NCBI GenBank assembly: GCA_964565685.1
Contig: CAZMFR010000001.1
Location: 1-64,000, forward strand
DNA from: JAGWNR01 sp964565685
GTDB lineage: Bacteria > Patescibacteriota > Minisyncoccia > Phycocordibacterales > PALSA-1337
Direction of reading: 5' to 3'
DNA length: 64,000 bases
The position numbers and the translations under genes were made by a program. This document shows, piece by piece, positions 15,745 to 24,974 of the stretch; position 1 is the first letter of the stretch, and every line of letters starts with the position of its first letter. The notes under the pieces were generated by a model. The model did no database searches. It had not been told where the DNA came from and worked only from the letters and a program-made list of their open reading frames with translations.

Positions 15745-16758
15745 CTACTTCTTGGCGATGATCGTCTTCTTGTAAACATCCAAATGCTCCATGGCGATGC
15801 CGGTTCCCTTTGCCACACAGAAGATAGCATCCTCTGCCAAGACGGCCTTTACGCCAGTTCGGCGATAGACTAGCTCTGGAAAATTGCGGAGCATGGACGA
15901 GCCGCCGGTCATGATGATTCCGTGATCGATGATATCGGAAGCGAGCTCGGGCGGCGTGTCCTGTAGGACATCCTTCATGGCCTTTATCATATCGCGCAAT
16001 TCCTTCACGATGGCTTTGGTGATCTCGTTCGTGCGCAATTCGATAGAACGAGGCAAACCGCTGATGAAATCGCGACCTTTGACGGTCATGACAAGCTCTT
16101 CGTCGAGCGGTACAGCCGAGCCGATCCGGATCTTTATATCTTCGGCCATCTGATCGCCGATACCTAGATTGTGCGTTTTCTTTATATAGTCTGCGATAGC
16201 CGCGTCGATCTTGTTTCCAGCGACTTTGACAGACGTCGACGAGACGATGCCGCCGAGAGAGATGACAGCCACGTCAGTCGTGCCGCCGCCGATATCGACG
16301 ACCATGTGACCGCGAGCTTCATGGATTGGAATTCCTGCGCCGATCGCCGCAAGAACCGGTTCCTTGACCACGTATGCATTGCGCGCACCAGCACGCAGGG
16401 CCGCCTCGACGACAGCGCGGCGCTCGGTCGAAGTGATAGAAGCAGGCACAGAAACGATGACATCCGGCTTCCAGATGTTCCACTTGCCGAGCGCCTTGTC
16501 GATGAAATAGCGCAGCATGGCCTCTGTCACGCGATAATCGGCGATGACACCATCGCGCATCGGCTTGTAGGCCACGATCGTGTCAGGCGTGCGGCCGACC
16601 ATTTCTTTTGCTTCAAGGCCTACAGCGAGGACTTTTTTGTCTATCTGCGAGATAGCCACAACAGACGGTTCATTTAGGACGATGCCCTTTCCAGGAACAA
16701 AAACAAGAGTATTAGCCGTGCCGAGGTCGATACCAAGCTGTTTATAGAAGAATGACAT
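15745..16758 (-). CDS. mreB: Rod-shape protein MreB
   Basis: The protein has 337 residues and is a bacterial actin that guides lateral wall synthesis. Phosphate-1 motif GIDLGTANTLVFV, VVDIGGGTTDVAVISLGGIV and IIMTGGSSMLRN are all present, and the length is normal. The upstream region reads TTGATT, 16 bp, TACAAT, then nine bases to the ATG, so the mRNA is nearly leaderless. mreC and mreD are not adjacent. Confidence 0.96.
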   Translation of the reverse strand: MSFFYKQLGIDLGTANTLVFVPGKGIVLNEPSVVAISQIDKKVLAVGLEAKEMVGRTPDTIVAYKPMRDGVIADYRVTEAMLRYFIDKALGKWNIWKPDVIVSVPASITSTERRAVVEAALRAGARNAYVVKEPVLAAIGAGIPIHEARGHMVVDIGGGTTDVAVISLGGIVSSTSVKVAGNKIDAAIADYIKKTHNLGIGDQMAEDIKIRIGSAVPLDEELVMTVKGRDFISGLPRSIELRTNEITKAIVKELRDMIKAMKDVLQDTPPELASDIIDHGIIMTGGSSMLRNFPELVYRRTGVKAVLAEDAIFCVAKGTGIAMEHLDVYKKTIIAKK

Positions 16759-16884
16759 TGTAGTCGGATTGTATCATATTTTCGGCTTTAATCAAGAAAA
16801 ACGAACGTAAAATTCGCGAACTCGAAGCTTTGCTAAAGCAGAACAGCAAGTATAATCAAGAATTGAAAATCGCAATCTTGGTCT

Positions 16885-18222
16885 TTAATTAGCCGTTTCC
16901 TCTCCATGCACCCGCCTCACGTCTGCGCCTAGCGCAGTGAGTGTCTTTTCCAGCGACTCATAGCCACGATCAATCAAACGAACATTTTTAATTACTGAAT
17001 TCCCTTCTGCACACAGAGCGGCCAGAACGATTGCAAAGCCGGCACGGATGTCGTGAGCGGTCAATTCTTGACCAATCGGTAAGGTCTTGTACAAGGTGCT
17101 ACCTTGTACCAAAATTTCGCGCGGATTCATGACCTTTATATTCGCGCCAAGCTTGGTCAGGTCATCGACATATTTGAACCTTCCCTCAAAGATAGTCTCA
17201 AAGATGACGCTTTCGCCCTTGGCTTGGGACAAGTAGACAGCGGCGATCGGCTGGAGATCGGTGACAAAACCGGGGTATTCGTGAGTGCGGATATCCGCGC
17301 TTTCAAAAGAGGAATTTTTGAGCTTGCCATTTCCCTTTATATGGATGAAATCTTTTCCGATCTCGAGGGGAACGCCAGAAGCAGCGAGCAAATTCGTGGT
17401 CGCTTCGAGATTCCGCGGCTCGCACTTGGAGACAAGCAAATCATCAGCGCACAGAGCTCCGAGAAAAAGAAAGCTGGCCGCTTCTATGCGATCGGGAATC
17501 GAACGATATGGCTTTTTAAACCCTAGAGGACCGCCGCCTTTGATCACGATGGTCGTCGTACCGGCACCCTTTATGCTTGCCCCGCAATCATTCAGCCATT
17601 CTGCGACGCTCTCGATTTCCGGCTCCATGGCGCAGTTGCGCAAAATCGTCGTCCCCTTTGCCAAAACCGCGGCCATCATTATGGTTTCAGTGCCAGTGAC
17701 GGTTTGTATCGGAAAGAATATGTCTGCGCCTTTTAGTCCCGGCCTTTTTCCTTTTTTTTGCGTCGTTATATGGAACATGCCGTCTTTTTCGACGACGCTC
17801 GCGCCCATTTTTTTATAAGCCGAGATGAATATATCCACCGGTCGCGCGCCGATGACGCAGCCGCCCGGCGATGGAAAAGATGCTTCGCCATAACGGGCGA
17901 GGATCGGACCAGTGGCGACGATGGATGAGCGCATGCTACGCGAGATATCAGCATCCAGGTCGGTTGAAGATAGATCGGAAGCATCTATAGAAAGTGAATC
18001 CTTGCCCTTTTCCGCTTTCGCGCCGAGCCCCACGAGCAGGTCAGACATGCTCTCGATGTCCGCCGTTTCAGAGACATTCTCTAGCTTGATCGCGCCATCG
18101 AACAAAATAGAGGCGACCATAGCTTTGAGAATGGCGTTTTTCGCGCCTTTTATGCGCACCTCGCCGCGCAGCGTTTTTTTGCCCGCGAGGCCTTTGACGA
18201 CGAATGAGTCGGTTTGAGACAT
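16885..18222 (-). CDS. murA: UDP-N-acetylglucosamine 1-carboxyvinyltransferase
   Basis: The protein has 445 residues and performs the first committed step of peptidoglycan synthesis (PEP to UDP-GlcNAc). The catalytic cysteine, also the fosfomycin target, is kept in SPGGCVIGARPVD. N-terminal KGAKNAILKAMVA fits the substrate-binding loop. A palindrome (17089-17109) is read in frame as VQGSTLY in a loop shortly before HDIRAGFAIVLAALCAEG. It sits five bases after the toxin-like gene upstream. Confidence 0.95.
   Translation of the reverse strand: MSQTDSFVVKGLAGKKTLRGEVRIKGAKNAILKAMVASILFDGAIKLENVSETADIESMSDLLVGLGAKAEKGKDSLSIDASDLSSTDLDADISRSMRSSIVATGPILARYGEASFPSPGGCVIGARPVDIFISAYKKMGASVVEKDGMFHITTQKKGKRPGLKGADIFFPIQTVTGTETIMMAAVLAKGTTILRNCAMEPEIESVAEWLNDCGASIKGAGTTTIVIKGGGPLGFKKPYRSIPDRIEAASFLFLGALCADDLLVSKCEPRNLEATTNLLAASGVPLEIGKDFIHIKGNGKLKNSSFESADIRTHEYPGFVTDLQPIAAVYLSQAKGESVIFETIFEGRFKYVDDLTKLGANIKVMNPREILVQGSTLYKTLPIGQELTAHDIRAGFAIVLAALCAEGNSVIKNVRLIDRGYESLEKTLTALGADVRRVHGEETAN
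17089..17109. repeat. 21-bp palindrome inside murA, variant arms
   Basis: Arms GTACAAGGT and ACCTTGTAC around GCT are perfectly complementary but differ from the main type at two positions in each arm, a compensatory change. Confidence 0.9.
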
Positions 18223-18227
18223 GATGA

Positions 18228-18743
18228 TTATGCGGTTAATTCCCTCTTTTCTAGCAATTTCGTCATTTCATTTGACATGGAAATCTCATCTGCTATACTT
18301 ATAGTACACCCACTGGCTTCGGCCTCCGAGAAAGCCCCGCAAGGGGTTTTCGTTTTTTGAAGAAAAAGAGCGGCGATTATCTTTTCAAATGTCTGAAAAG
18401 CTTCATCAGGGACCGTTCCGACCTTTCTAATTAGGCGTTTGCGATCGAAACTTCTCGTGTGCCAAACAAGCATATCATTCTGTATTCCATTCATGTAAAA
18501 TCGAATACGAAACTGACCTGAGCGAACCTTGGTGGTCAGCGGGATGCCCCAAAATATTTTTTCTGTGAACCGTTTCGCTATAACAACCGGCCTGCTGAAG
18601 TCCTTTGAATATGAATCCTGTTCAGAACCAACGTTGACACCGACCGAGCATAACCAAATCTCGCGTTCGTGAAAATTAACCGGCTTTTCGGTCCGGTCGA
18701 TCGCTTTTTTTGAGGTGTTCCATCGGTCGAATTCCTTTAACAT
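18228..18743 (-). CDS. PemK/MazF-type toxin-like protein
   Basis: The protein has 171 residues. FHEREIWLCSVGVNVGSEQ, SRPVVIAKRF and IFWGIPLTTK follow the MazF/PemK beta-barrel pattern; these are mRNA-cleaving toxins. The core ends near residue 125. The last 45 residues are read through a terminator-like hairpin (CCCCTTGCGGGG) and may be a late extension. No antitoxin gene is adjacent, as is common for CPR PemK-like proteins. murA follows after five bases. Confidence 0.7.
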   Translation of the reverse strand: MLKEFDRWNTSKKAIDRTEKPVNFHEREIWLCSVGVNVGSEQDSYSKDFSRPVVIAKRFTEKIFWGIPLTTKVRSGQFRIRFYMNGIQNDMLVWHTRSFDRKRLIRKVGTVPDEAFQTFEKIIAALFLQKTKTPCGAFSEAEASGCTISIADEISMSNEMTKLLEKRELTA

Positions 18744-18785
18744 TTCTTAATTGTATCACAAAATTTATTTTTTGGAAAAAGAAAA

Positions 18786-18817
18786 AGGCGACCGAACTCG
18801 TGAGAGCGCAGTCGCCA
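18786..18817 (-). terminator. Rho-independent terminator
   Basis: On the minus strand GGCGAC and GTCGCC enclose 18 bases and are followed by a T-rich run. It ends the transcript of 18846-19451. Confidence 0.65.
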
Positions 18818-18845
18818 TGAAAATTTTTACAGGGCTTGAAACCTG

Positions 18846-19451
18846 CTATTTCGCCACCGCTTCAGCATCGACAGCTTCGCATTCCTGTTTGAATCTGGCT
18901 TGTTCATCCTCGATCTGTTGATTCAATCAATCAAGAATGTGAGTATCCTTGGGAACCTTGTAAATAATGACGGCCTTAGTGCGCATGAAATAAGACAATA
19001 CGAAACGAACATCACGCGCCTTTACCTCAAGACTCTCCAAAACTTCCTTGATCGAAAGGAAATCACCATATGTTTCACCCTCATCTACCAAAGTAGATTT
19101 CCTCTCAATTAGGGGACCAAAGAAAACGTATTTCTTCACTAAGCATTTTTCTTCGCGAATGAAGTCAACACGTAAACCATTCCCATCAATGAAATACACG
19201 GCTTCATTCCAGTATTCATTGCCGTCGAAGCCAACAGGTTCAGTAATTGATAAAGGATAGTAATCAAGTAATTTTGGAGTTATTCTAGAAACATATACTT
19301 GATTGATTTCTCTGTCGATTCCTTCTTGGTCTTTACAAAAACCTTTGACCCACGGGAATTCGGAAAAGAATGCCTTGATTTTTGTTGACGGCATCTTTAT
19401 CTGTTCTTTCCCTTCATCCATAAGCCGTTTTTGTGTAATGCTCTCGTTCAT
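18846..19451 (-). CDS. Hypothetical protein with in-frame TGA; 174-residue form ends at 18927
   Basis: The frame from ATG 19451 runs 174 residues to TGA 18927-18929. It then continues in the same frame for 26 more coding-like, acidic codons (start LNQQIEDEQ, end AEAVAK) to TAG 18846-18848, just before a terminator. Either the TGA is a recent nonsense change or the tail is chance. The stop lies in a TTGA triplet repeat, which is prone to slippage. The protein part (VKKYVFFGPLIERKSTL, FVLSYFMRTKAVIIY) belongs to no family I recognise. Confidence 0.55.
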
Positions 19452-19679
19452 GCTTATCTTTCATCTCAACCCACCCGACATCACCGACTGCCTATGCTCC
19501 GCGTCACGCGGGCTAGTACGGCCGTCCTGTATGGAATCCTTGGTCCGCGTCACGCAGCAGGAATGCGACATTTCAATGAGCGGATACGCCAAGATATTAT
19601 AACAAGTATCAACAAAAGTCAAACTCCCAAAATCTGCTATACTAGCATCATCCGCAAAGATCGCGCTCGTGCAAAAAAC

Positions 19680-21668
19680 ATGAACATCATCGAGATAATC
19701 CCCATTTCAAGGTCGACGAAGACCGAGACGCTGTCCTATTTCACCAGCGAAAATCCGCCGGTTGGCGCAATTGTAGATGTCCCCCTCCGCTCGAAAATCG
19801 TCCACGGCATCGTGGCAAGCGTAAGACCGGCGGTCGAGATGAAGGCAGACTTGAAGACCTCCCCGTTTTCCTTGAAAAAAATAGAAAAAGTAAAAGCAAG
19901 GAATTTTTTGTCTCCGGCGATGATCGCCGCCGCGCGCGAAGAGGCAGATTATGCAGGCGCTTCGCTCGGCGCGACGCTAAAGACCATGGTGCACGATAGC
20001 ATATTCGCAGAATCAGATAAGCTAGAAGTAGTCGAGGGTTCCCTGCTCGCCGCCTGCCTGCCAACAGACATGGACAATCATGACGAGTCGAAAGTCAAAA
20101 GTCAGAAGGAACAAGACTCTGGACGCAAGCCGAGCGTTCACGTCCTACAGGGCGACGATGAAGAACGCTACGGCGTCTATCGGAGCATGGTTCGCCAGGA
20201 ATTTGCGCAAAAAAAATCACTGCTTTTCCTTGCGCCGACCATCGAAGAATCAGAATATCTGAAAAGCGTCCTTCTAAAAGGCATTGAAAAATACATTTTC
20301 ATTATCCATCAGGGAATGACGGCAAAAAAAATCAGAGACGCTTGGAACAAGGCGATAGAAGAAAAACATCCGATAGTGATGATCGCCACCGGGAATTTTA
20401 TGATCTTTTCTAGGCCGGATCTAGACACGCTGGTCATCGAGCGAGAAAATATGCGCGGCTGGAAAACCCAGCGCAGACCATATATCGACCTGCGCCATGC
20501 AATAGAGCTCTATTCAAAGAAAGCCAAACTCAATCTATTTATCGGCGACCTGGCTCTGCGGCTAGAGACATCCCGCCGCCAGGATCAAGGAGAGATCGAA
20601 GCCGGTTCCCTCTTCAAAGCGCGTTCGATATCGACGGCTCACGATACGGTCATCGATATGAGACAATACAAAGGCGGGATCTCTTTTCGAATACTCTCAG
20701 AATCAACTCAGGATCTGATCAGAAAAACCAGGGAGGAAAACGCGAATATGATCGTCATAGCCGCGCGCAAAGGCCTCGCCCCATCGACAGTTTGCGGGGA
20801 TTGCCAGTCGATCGTGACTTGCAACGCTTGCGGAGCTCCTGTCGTTCTGCATGAATCAAAAAGCTCAAGGAATGCCAATGGAGAAGAGAGCTCATCGGAC
20901 GTCAGGACTTATTTCCTTTGCCATCATTGCGGCGAGAAACGGAGCACAGAAGAATATTGCAAAAATTGCGGCTCGTGGAAGCTCGGCACGGTCGGCATAG
21001 GCATAGATCTGGTGAGAAAAAAGGTCGCCGATCTATTCCCTGGCATAAAGATTTTCCAGATCGATTCCGATTCCGTTCCAACTCCAAAAAAAATCCGGGA
21101 AACGATAGAAAAATTCAAGGGAAACCCAGGATCGATCCTCCTCGGCACGGAATTGTTGGCAAACTATTTTCACGACAAAATCCCCTATGCGGCCGTCGTC
21201 ACTCTCGATTCGCTCCTATCGTTGCCGGATTTTCGCATCAGCGAGCGCATCTTTTATATGCTCTTGCGTTTGCGTGCTCTGTGCGAACGAGAGCTAGTCA
21301 TTCAGACGAGAAAACCGGAGGAAAGAACATTTGAATTTGCCGCCAAGGGCAATATAACCGATTTCGTCCGTTATTCTCTCGGGGAACGGAAGCAATTCGA
21401 CTGGCCGCCATATTCTACTTTGATAAAGCTTTCAGTCGAAGGAAAACGCGATGCGATCGCCGCTGAAATGGAAAACATAAAAGCGTTGATCGCCCCAATC
21501 GAGATCGACATATTTCCCTCTTTCACCGCCGGCATTCGCGGCAATTCTATGCTGCACGGGATCATCAGGATGCCGACCTGCGCCTGGCCTAACGACGAAC
21601 TGATCGCCAAATTGCGCTCCTTGCCTCCGTCAGTCTCTATAAACGTGGATCCAGAGAGTTTGCTATAA
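19680..21668 (+). CDS. priA: PriA-like primosomal protein lacking the helicase ATP site
   Basis: The protein has 662 residues from ATG 19680, the start of the PriA N-terminal DNA-binding domain (ETLSYFTSENPPVGAIVDVPL). The zinc-binding block is intact (CGDCQSIVTCNACGAP, LCHHCGEKRSTEEYCKNCG) and the C-terminal domain is recognisable. The Walker A loop (normally GxTGSGKTE) reads LQGDDEERYGVYRSM, and the DEEH box reads IERENMRG. It should therefore bind DNA and replication partners but not unwind DNA. An extended -10 (TGCTATACT) lies about 40 bases upstream. Confidence 0.8.
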   Translation: MNIIEIIPISRSTKTETLSYFTSENPPVGAIVDVPLRSKIVHGIVASVRPAVEMKADLKTSPFSLKKIEKVKARNFLSPAMIAAAREEADYAGASLGATLKTMVHDSIFAESDKLEVVEGSLLAACLPTDMDNHDESKVKSQKEQDSGRKPSVHVLQGDDEERYGVYRSMVRQEFAQKKSLLFLAPTIEESEYLKSVLLKGIEKYIFIIHQGMTAKKIRDAWNKAIEEKHPIVMIATGNFMIFSRPDLDTLVIERENMRGWKTQRRPYIDLRHAIELYSKKAKLNLFIGDLALRLETSRRQDQGEIEAGSLFKARSISTAHDTVIDMRQYKGGISFRILSESTQDLIRKTREENANMIVIAARKGLAPSTVCGDCQSIVTCNACGAPVVLHESKSSRNANGEESSSDVRTYFLCHHCGEKRSTEEYCKNCGSWKLGTVGIGIDLVRKKVADLFPGIKIFQIDSDSVPTPKKIRETIEKFKGNPGSILLGTELLANYFHDKIPYAAVVTLDSLLSLPDFRISERIFYMLLRLRALCERELVIQTRKPEERTFEFAAKGNITDFVRYSLGERKQFDWPPYSTLIKLSVEGKRDAIAAEMENIKALIAPIEIDIFPSFTAGIRGNSMLHGIIRMPTCAWPNDELIAKLRSLPPSVSINVDPESLL

Positions 21669-21744
21669 CACAATGGCACCCTCGTACATGCGCTTCACTG
21701 TTGAGCTAACACCTATCACCTCTAGATGTTAACTCAACATTCAC

Positions 21745-21773
21745 TTGGAAAATGGCCTATTTTCCTTTATACT
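21745..21773 (+). promoter_or_regulatory. Promoter of def, leaderless
   Basis: TTGGAA, 17-bp spacer, TATACT, then exactly six bases to ATG 21780. Confidence 0.65.
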
Positions 21774-21779
21774 CTCCTC

Positions 21780-22322
21780 ATGAAACCCGACAAAGCAACA
21801 AAAGAAATAACCATCGTCCAAGCCAATGATCCTATACTACGCAAAAAGGCCGTGGCTGTAAGGCAGGAAGACATAACTTCTCCGCGCATACAAAAGGTCA
21901 TCGCCGACATGAAAACAGCTGTGGACAGCCAAAAAGACGGCATTGCCATCGCCGCGCCGCAGATCGGCCAGTCTCTGTCCATCTTTGTCGTATCAGGCAA
22001 GATAATGCGCGAAGCCGATCCAAAATACAAAGGAAAAGAAGATCATTTGGTTTTCATCAACCCAAAGATACTGAAATTGTCCCGAAAGATGCAAGATGCC
22101 GAGGAGGGCTGCCTATCGGTGCGCTGGAAATACGGTTACGTCAAGCGAGCGATAAAAGCGGCCATCAGCGCACTGGACGAGAACGGCAAGCCGTTCGAAC
22201 GAGGCGCCTCCGGCATCCTTGCCCAGGTCTTTCAGCATGAAACGGACCATCTCGAAGGCAAGCTCTTTATCGATGCCGCCCGCGATATCCGCGATCTGCC
22301 TCCGGAGGAAGTCGAAAAGTAA
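21780..22322 (+). CDS. def: Peptide deformylase
   Basis: The protein has 180 residues and removes the formyl group from nascent proteins. All three family motifs are present: GIAIAAPQIG, EGCLSV (metal-binding Cys) and QHETDHLEG (HExxH). It is followed by fmt, which adds the formyl group, as in many bacteria. ATG 21780 is chosen over an upstream in-frame ATG because it fits both the domain start and a leaderless promoter. Confidence 0.95.
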   Translation: MKPDKATKEITIVQANDPILRKKAVAVRQEDITSPRIQKVIADMKTAVDSQKDGIAIAAPQIGQSLSIFVVSGKIMREADPKYKGKEDHLVFINPKILKLSRKMQDAEEGCLSVRWKYGYVKRAIKAAISALDENGKPFERGASGILAQVFQHETDHLEGKLFIDAARDIRDLPPEEVEK

Positions 22323-22430
22323 GCAAAATTTATAATTAATCTGATTTTTAATAAAATTTCAAATCTTAGGCAACCAATCTAGCGCTTCCTCGGATCGATC
22401 AGATAATTAGAAATTAGGTCGATTGTGATG

Positions 22431-22436
22431 TAATAT
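22431..22436 (+). promoter_or_regulatory. -10 box of fmt, leaderless
   Basis: TAATAT with a TG upstream, then six bases to ATG 22443. Confidence 0.5.
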
Positions 22437-22442
22437 AACTGC

Positions 22443-23333
22443 ATGATCAAATTCGCTTTTTTCGGCAGTTCTGACTTCTCCATATATGTTCTTGACGCTC
22501 TCAAAAAACAGAGCATCCTGCCTGCTTTGATCATAACGACGCCCGACAAACAAAAGGGTCGCGGTCTCGTTCTGACGCCGACACCAGTGAAGATCTGGGC
22601 GCAAAAAAACAGTATCCCCGTTCTTGACCCGATCAAATTGGACGATGCTTTTATAGATCAGTGCAAGGGCTTTCCTTGTACAGATCTATCCGTCGTGGCT
22701 TCATATGGCAAGATCATTCCGGAACAAATCATAAACATGCCGACATACAATACTCTGAACGTCCACCCTTCTCTCCTGCCAAAGTATCGCGGCGCATCGC
22801 CAATCCAAAACGTTATGATCGACGACACAAAGAATACCGGCGTGACAATAATCCGTCTCGACAAAGAAATGGATCACGGACCGATCGTAGCGACAAAAAA
22901 TATGCATTTCGATGAATGGCCAGTCTATGAAAAGATCGAAGAAAAGCTGGGCACGGCCGGCGGCGATCTCCTGGCAGAGATCATGCCTGATTGGATCGCT
23001 GGAAAGATAAAAGCAGTCGATCAAGACCATTCACAGGCGACTTTTACAAAAAAAATAACAAAAATTGATGGTCTGCTTGACCCAGGCGATTTCCGAGCCG
23101 ATGTTCCGCCAGAGCGGGCTTATACGGCTTTTCGAAAAATCCAGGCATATCACCTATGGCCAGGCACGTATTTTTTTCTTGAAAAGAAATCCTCTGGATC
23201 TACAGCCGATAAAAAGATAAGAGTGAAGATCACTTCGGCCTCATGGCAAAATAACAGGATCATCATCGAGAAAGTAATACCTGAGGGCAAGAGAGAGATG
23301 CTTTACAAAGATTTTTCTGGAAACATCTCTTGA
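22443..23333 (+). CDS. fmt: Methionyl-tRNA formyltransferase
   Basis: The protein has 296 residues and formylates initiator Met-tRNA using 10-formyl-THF. The N-terminal Rossmann part begins IKFAFFGSSDFSIYVL. The catalytic block NVHPSLLPKYRGASPIQ and the motif GVTIIRLDKEMDHGPI follow. A degenerate palindrome (22661-22681) is read as QCKGFPCTD between DAFID and LSVVASYGKI, a loop ahead of the active site. Confidence 0.95.
   Translation: MIKFAFFGSSDFSIYVLDALKKQSILPALIITTPDKQKGRGLVLTPTPVKIWAQKNSIPVLDPIKLDDAFIDQCKGFPCTDLSVVASYGKIIPEQIINMPTYNTLNVHPSLLPKYRGASPIQNVMIDDTKNTGVTIIRLDKEMDHGPIVATKNMHFDEWPVYEKIEEKLGTAGGDLLAEIMPDWIAGKIKAVDQDHSQATFTKKITKIDGLLDPGDFRADVPPERAYTAFRKIQAYHLWPGTYFFLEKKSSGSTADKKIRVKITSASWQNNRIIIEKVIPEGKREMLYKDFSGNIS
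22661..22681. repeat. 21-bp palindrome inside fmt, decayed
   Basis: Arms GTGCAAGGG and TCCTTGTAC around CTT, with two mismatched pairs, read in frame. Confidence 0.75.
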
Positions 23334-23369
23334 GATAAAAGACCTGCCGCATATTTGCCTATATGAATT

Positions 23370-23528
23370 TCATTTCAATTCGGAGATCTGCGTCCTTGTG
23401 TTTATGACGTTTCCGAACGCTTCGGTCTGATGCACAAAATAGTACAAACACGTCCAAAACGCCATTGCGGCTATCAAGGCGATGCATAGATAGCTATTGA
23501 CCTTTTGTTTCAAGAAGCTGCCGATCAT
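23370..23528 (-). CDS. Small membrane protein downstream of hpf
   Basis: An ORF of 52 residues. A membrane helix (SYLCIALIAAMAFWTCLYYFV) is followed by a polar tail (EAFGNVINTRTQISELK). It starts 20 bp after the hpf stop on the same strand, so it is probably in the same transcript. The role is unknown. Confidence 0.5.
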   Translation of the reverse strand: MIGSFLKQKVNSYLCIALIAAMAFWTCLYYFVHQTEAFGNVINTRTQISELK

Positions 23529-23548
23529 GGATTTTGTCTATGATCGCA

Positions 23549-23926
23549 TTAGGATGACTTGCGGCCTCTCCACAACCCCTTTACCATGTCTTTGACGATG
23601 ATCCCGCCGCGGCGTATGCTGGAGATCCTCTTTATCTTGTCCGATGAAATCCTGCGCATTACCTCATCTCGCACTGCATCTATGGCGACATACAAATCGC
23701 TCTGCTCGCTCTCGGAATATATATCTCGTTTTGCGGCCACTATGTGCGCCTCGGCTCGAAAGACGTCGCCGCTCTTGTGATGTTGAGTAGTCTTGCCGAC
23801 TTCGAAATTACATGTTGCAGAAGGATCGTTCTCAAATAATTTTTTCACCGGCTCCATCTTTTTATCTATATAATCGCTGATCGATGGCGTCAAACTGATG
23901 GCAGTGGTCTTTATGTTTATATTCAT
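23549..23926 (-). CDS. hpf: Ribosome hibernation / ribosome-associated inhibitor protein
   Basis: The protein has 125 residues. MNINIKTTAISLTPSISDYIDKK is the classic start of the HPF/RaiA family; VGKTTQHHKSGDVFRAEAHI and DLYVAIDAVRDEVMRR complete the beta-alpha fold. These proteins bind the 30S decoding site in slow growth. The length fits the short form (no C-terminal dimerisation domain). I start at ATG 23926 rather than the upstream 24010. Confidence 0.85.
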   Translation of the reverse strand: MNINIKTTAISLTPSISDYIDKKMEPVKKLFENDPSATCNFEVGKTTQHHKSGDVFRAEAHIVAAKRDIYSESEQSDLYVAIDAVRDEVMRRISSDKIKRISSIRRGGIIVKDMVKGLWRGRKSS

Positions 23927-24153
23927 AAGTATGTTTGGAAGAATGACTTTATAATTATGGTGGAAGTATACATTATTCCCATTATGATATCCACTGTTTC
24001 GACGAGCCATCGGTATCGGCCTTTATTTGATGGCAAGATTCTCCATGTTTCCTTGTCCGCTTGTTTCATATTTGTTGATCAGGTAGGTCAAGCGAGCTTC
24101 ACTTTTCCCAATAGATTTGCTAGTATTAAAAAGTCCTTTTGAAAGGAAAACAT

Positions 24154-24226
24154 TCCGCGATAGCTCAGTTGGTAGAGCGCCTCGCTGTTAACGAGGATGT
24201 CCCAGGTTCGAGCCCTGGTCGCGGAG
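24154..24226 (+). tRNA. tRNA-Asn (GTT)
   Basis: A 73-nt cloverleaf: acceptor TCCGCGA/TCGCGGA, anticodon stem CCTCG/CGAGG with anticodon GTT, and T arm CCAGG/CCTGG with loop TTCGAGC. CCA is not encoded. An upstream TTCACT, 17 bp, TAGTAT fits a promoter. Confidence 0.95.
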
Positions 24227-24241
24227 CAAAAATTCACGTTC

Positions 24242-24622
24242 TCATTCTTTATCTGTTTCCAAATCCAGACAAACCGAGTTCATACAGTATCTCTTGCCGG
24301 TCGCAGTTGGACCGTCGTCAAAAACATGCCCTAAATGCGAGCCGCACCTCGCGCATACGATCTCGGTGCGGTGCATGCCAAGCTCGTCATCGGAAATTTC
24401 TTTCACCGCGCCTGGCAACGCCTGGTCAAAGCTCGGCCAGCCGGTGCCGCTTTCAAACTTTGCAGTCGAAGAAAAAAGCGCTGTTCCGCATACTTTACAT
24501 GCGTACATGCCGGAGCGTTTTTCATACAAAAGCTTTCCGCTAAACGGCGCTTCAGTCCCCTTTTCGCGCATAACATGGTATTCCTCTGGGGTGAGTTTCT
24601 TTTTAAGCTCATCTTCGTTCAT
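24242..24622 (-). CDS. msrB: Peptide-methionine (R)-S-oxide reductase
   Basis: The protein has 126 residues and repairs Met-R-sulfoxide. Two zinc CxxC pairs (ACKVCGTALF, CARCGSHLGHVFDDGP) and the catalytic cysteine in RYCMNSV are present. SGTGWPSFDQAL is the substrate-site signature. It is the last gene of a minus-strand redox cluster with msrA and the DipZ-like gene. Confidence 0.95.
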   Translation of the reverse strand: MNEDELKKKLTPEEYHVMREKGTEAPFSGKLLYEKRSGMYACKVCGTALFSSTAKFESGTGWPSFDQALPGAVKEISDDELGMHRTEIVCARCGSHLGHVFDDGPTATGKRYCMNSVCLDLETDKE

Positions 24623-24637
24623 ATATCGATTTTTTAT

Positions 24638-24952
24638 TCACTTCAAAAGCTCCGCGAACCTCTTTTGCAATTTCTCGATTTTCGGAGCTATGACGAGCCG
24701 ACAATAGGGTTGGCTCTCATTCTTCTTGTAATATTCATGATGGTAATCTTCGGCTTCAAAGAATCTGGTTAGGGCAATGGCTTGCGTGACGACTGGTTTG
24801 TCATAAGCTTTGCTTTCGTTCAACTCTTTTATAAACGCTTCGGCTTTCTTCTTCTCCTCTTCATTTCCATAAAAAATAGAAAAAATCGCTTCTGTGCACC
24901 AAAAACAGCCGTTAGCGAACACTGCTGTATTTATATTTTCATTCCTTGCCAT
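24638..24952 (-). pseudogene. msrA: Peptide-methionine (S)-S-oxide reductase with internal deletion
   Basis: The frame has 104 residues where the family has about 150-180. The catalytic start (TAVFANGCFWCTEAIF) runs directly into what should be the C-terminal third (SIFYGNEEEKKKAEAF, then YCRLVIAPKIEKL). About 65 residues are missing with the frame kept. The joint lies between two ATTTTTT tracts, which suggests slippage or microhomology deletion. The catalytic cysteine remains, but the fold is unlikely to be complete. Confidence 0.65.
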
Positions 24953-24974
24953 TGTGATGATAGATTTAAGCATG

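Noticed and set aside
16171..16677. 168-codon plus-strand frame
   Set aside because: It is the shadow of mreB.
18846..18932. UGA read as an amino acid (as in Gracilibacteria or Absconditabacteria)
   Set aside because: Many genes in the window end properly at TGA, and core proteins show no internal TGA, so the code is standard.
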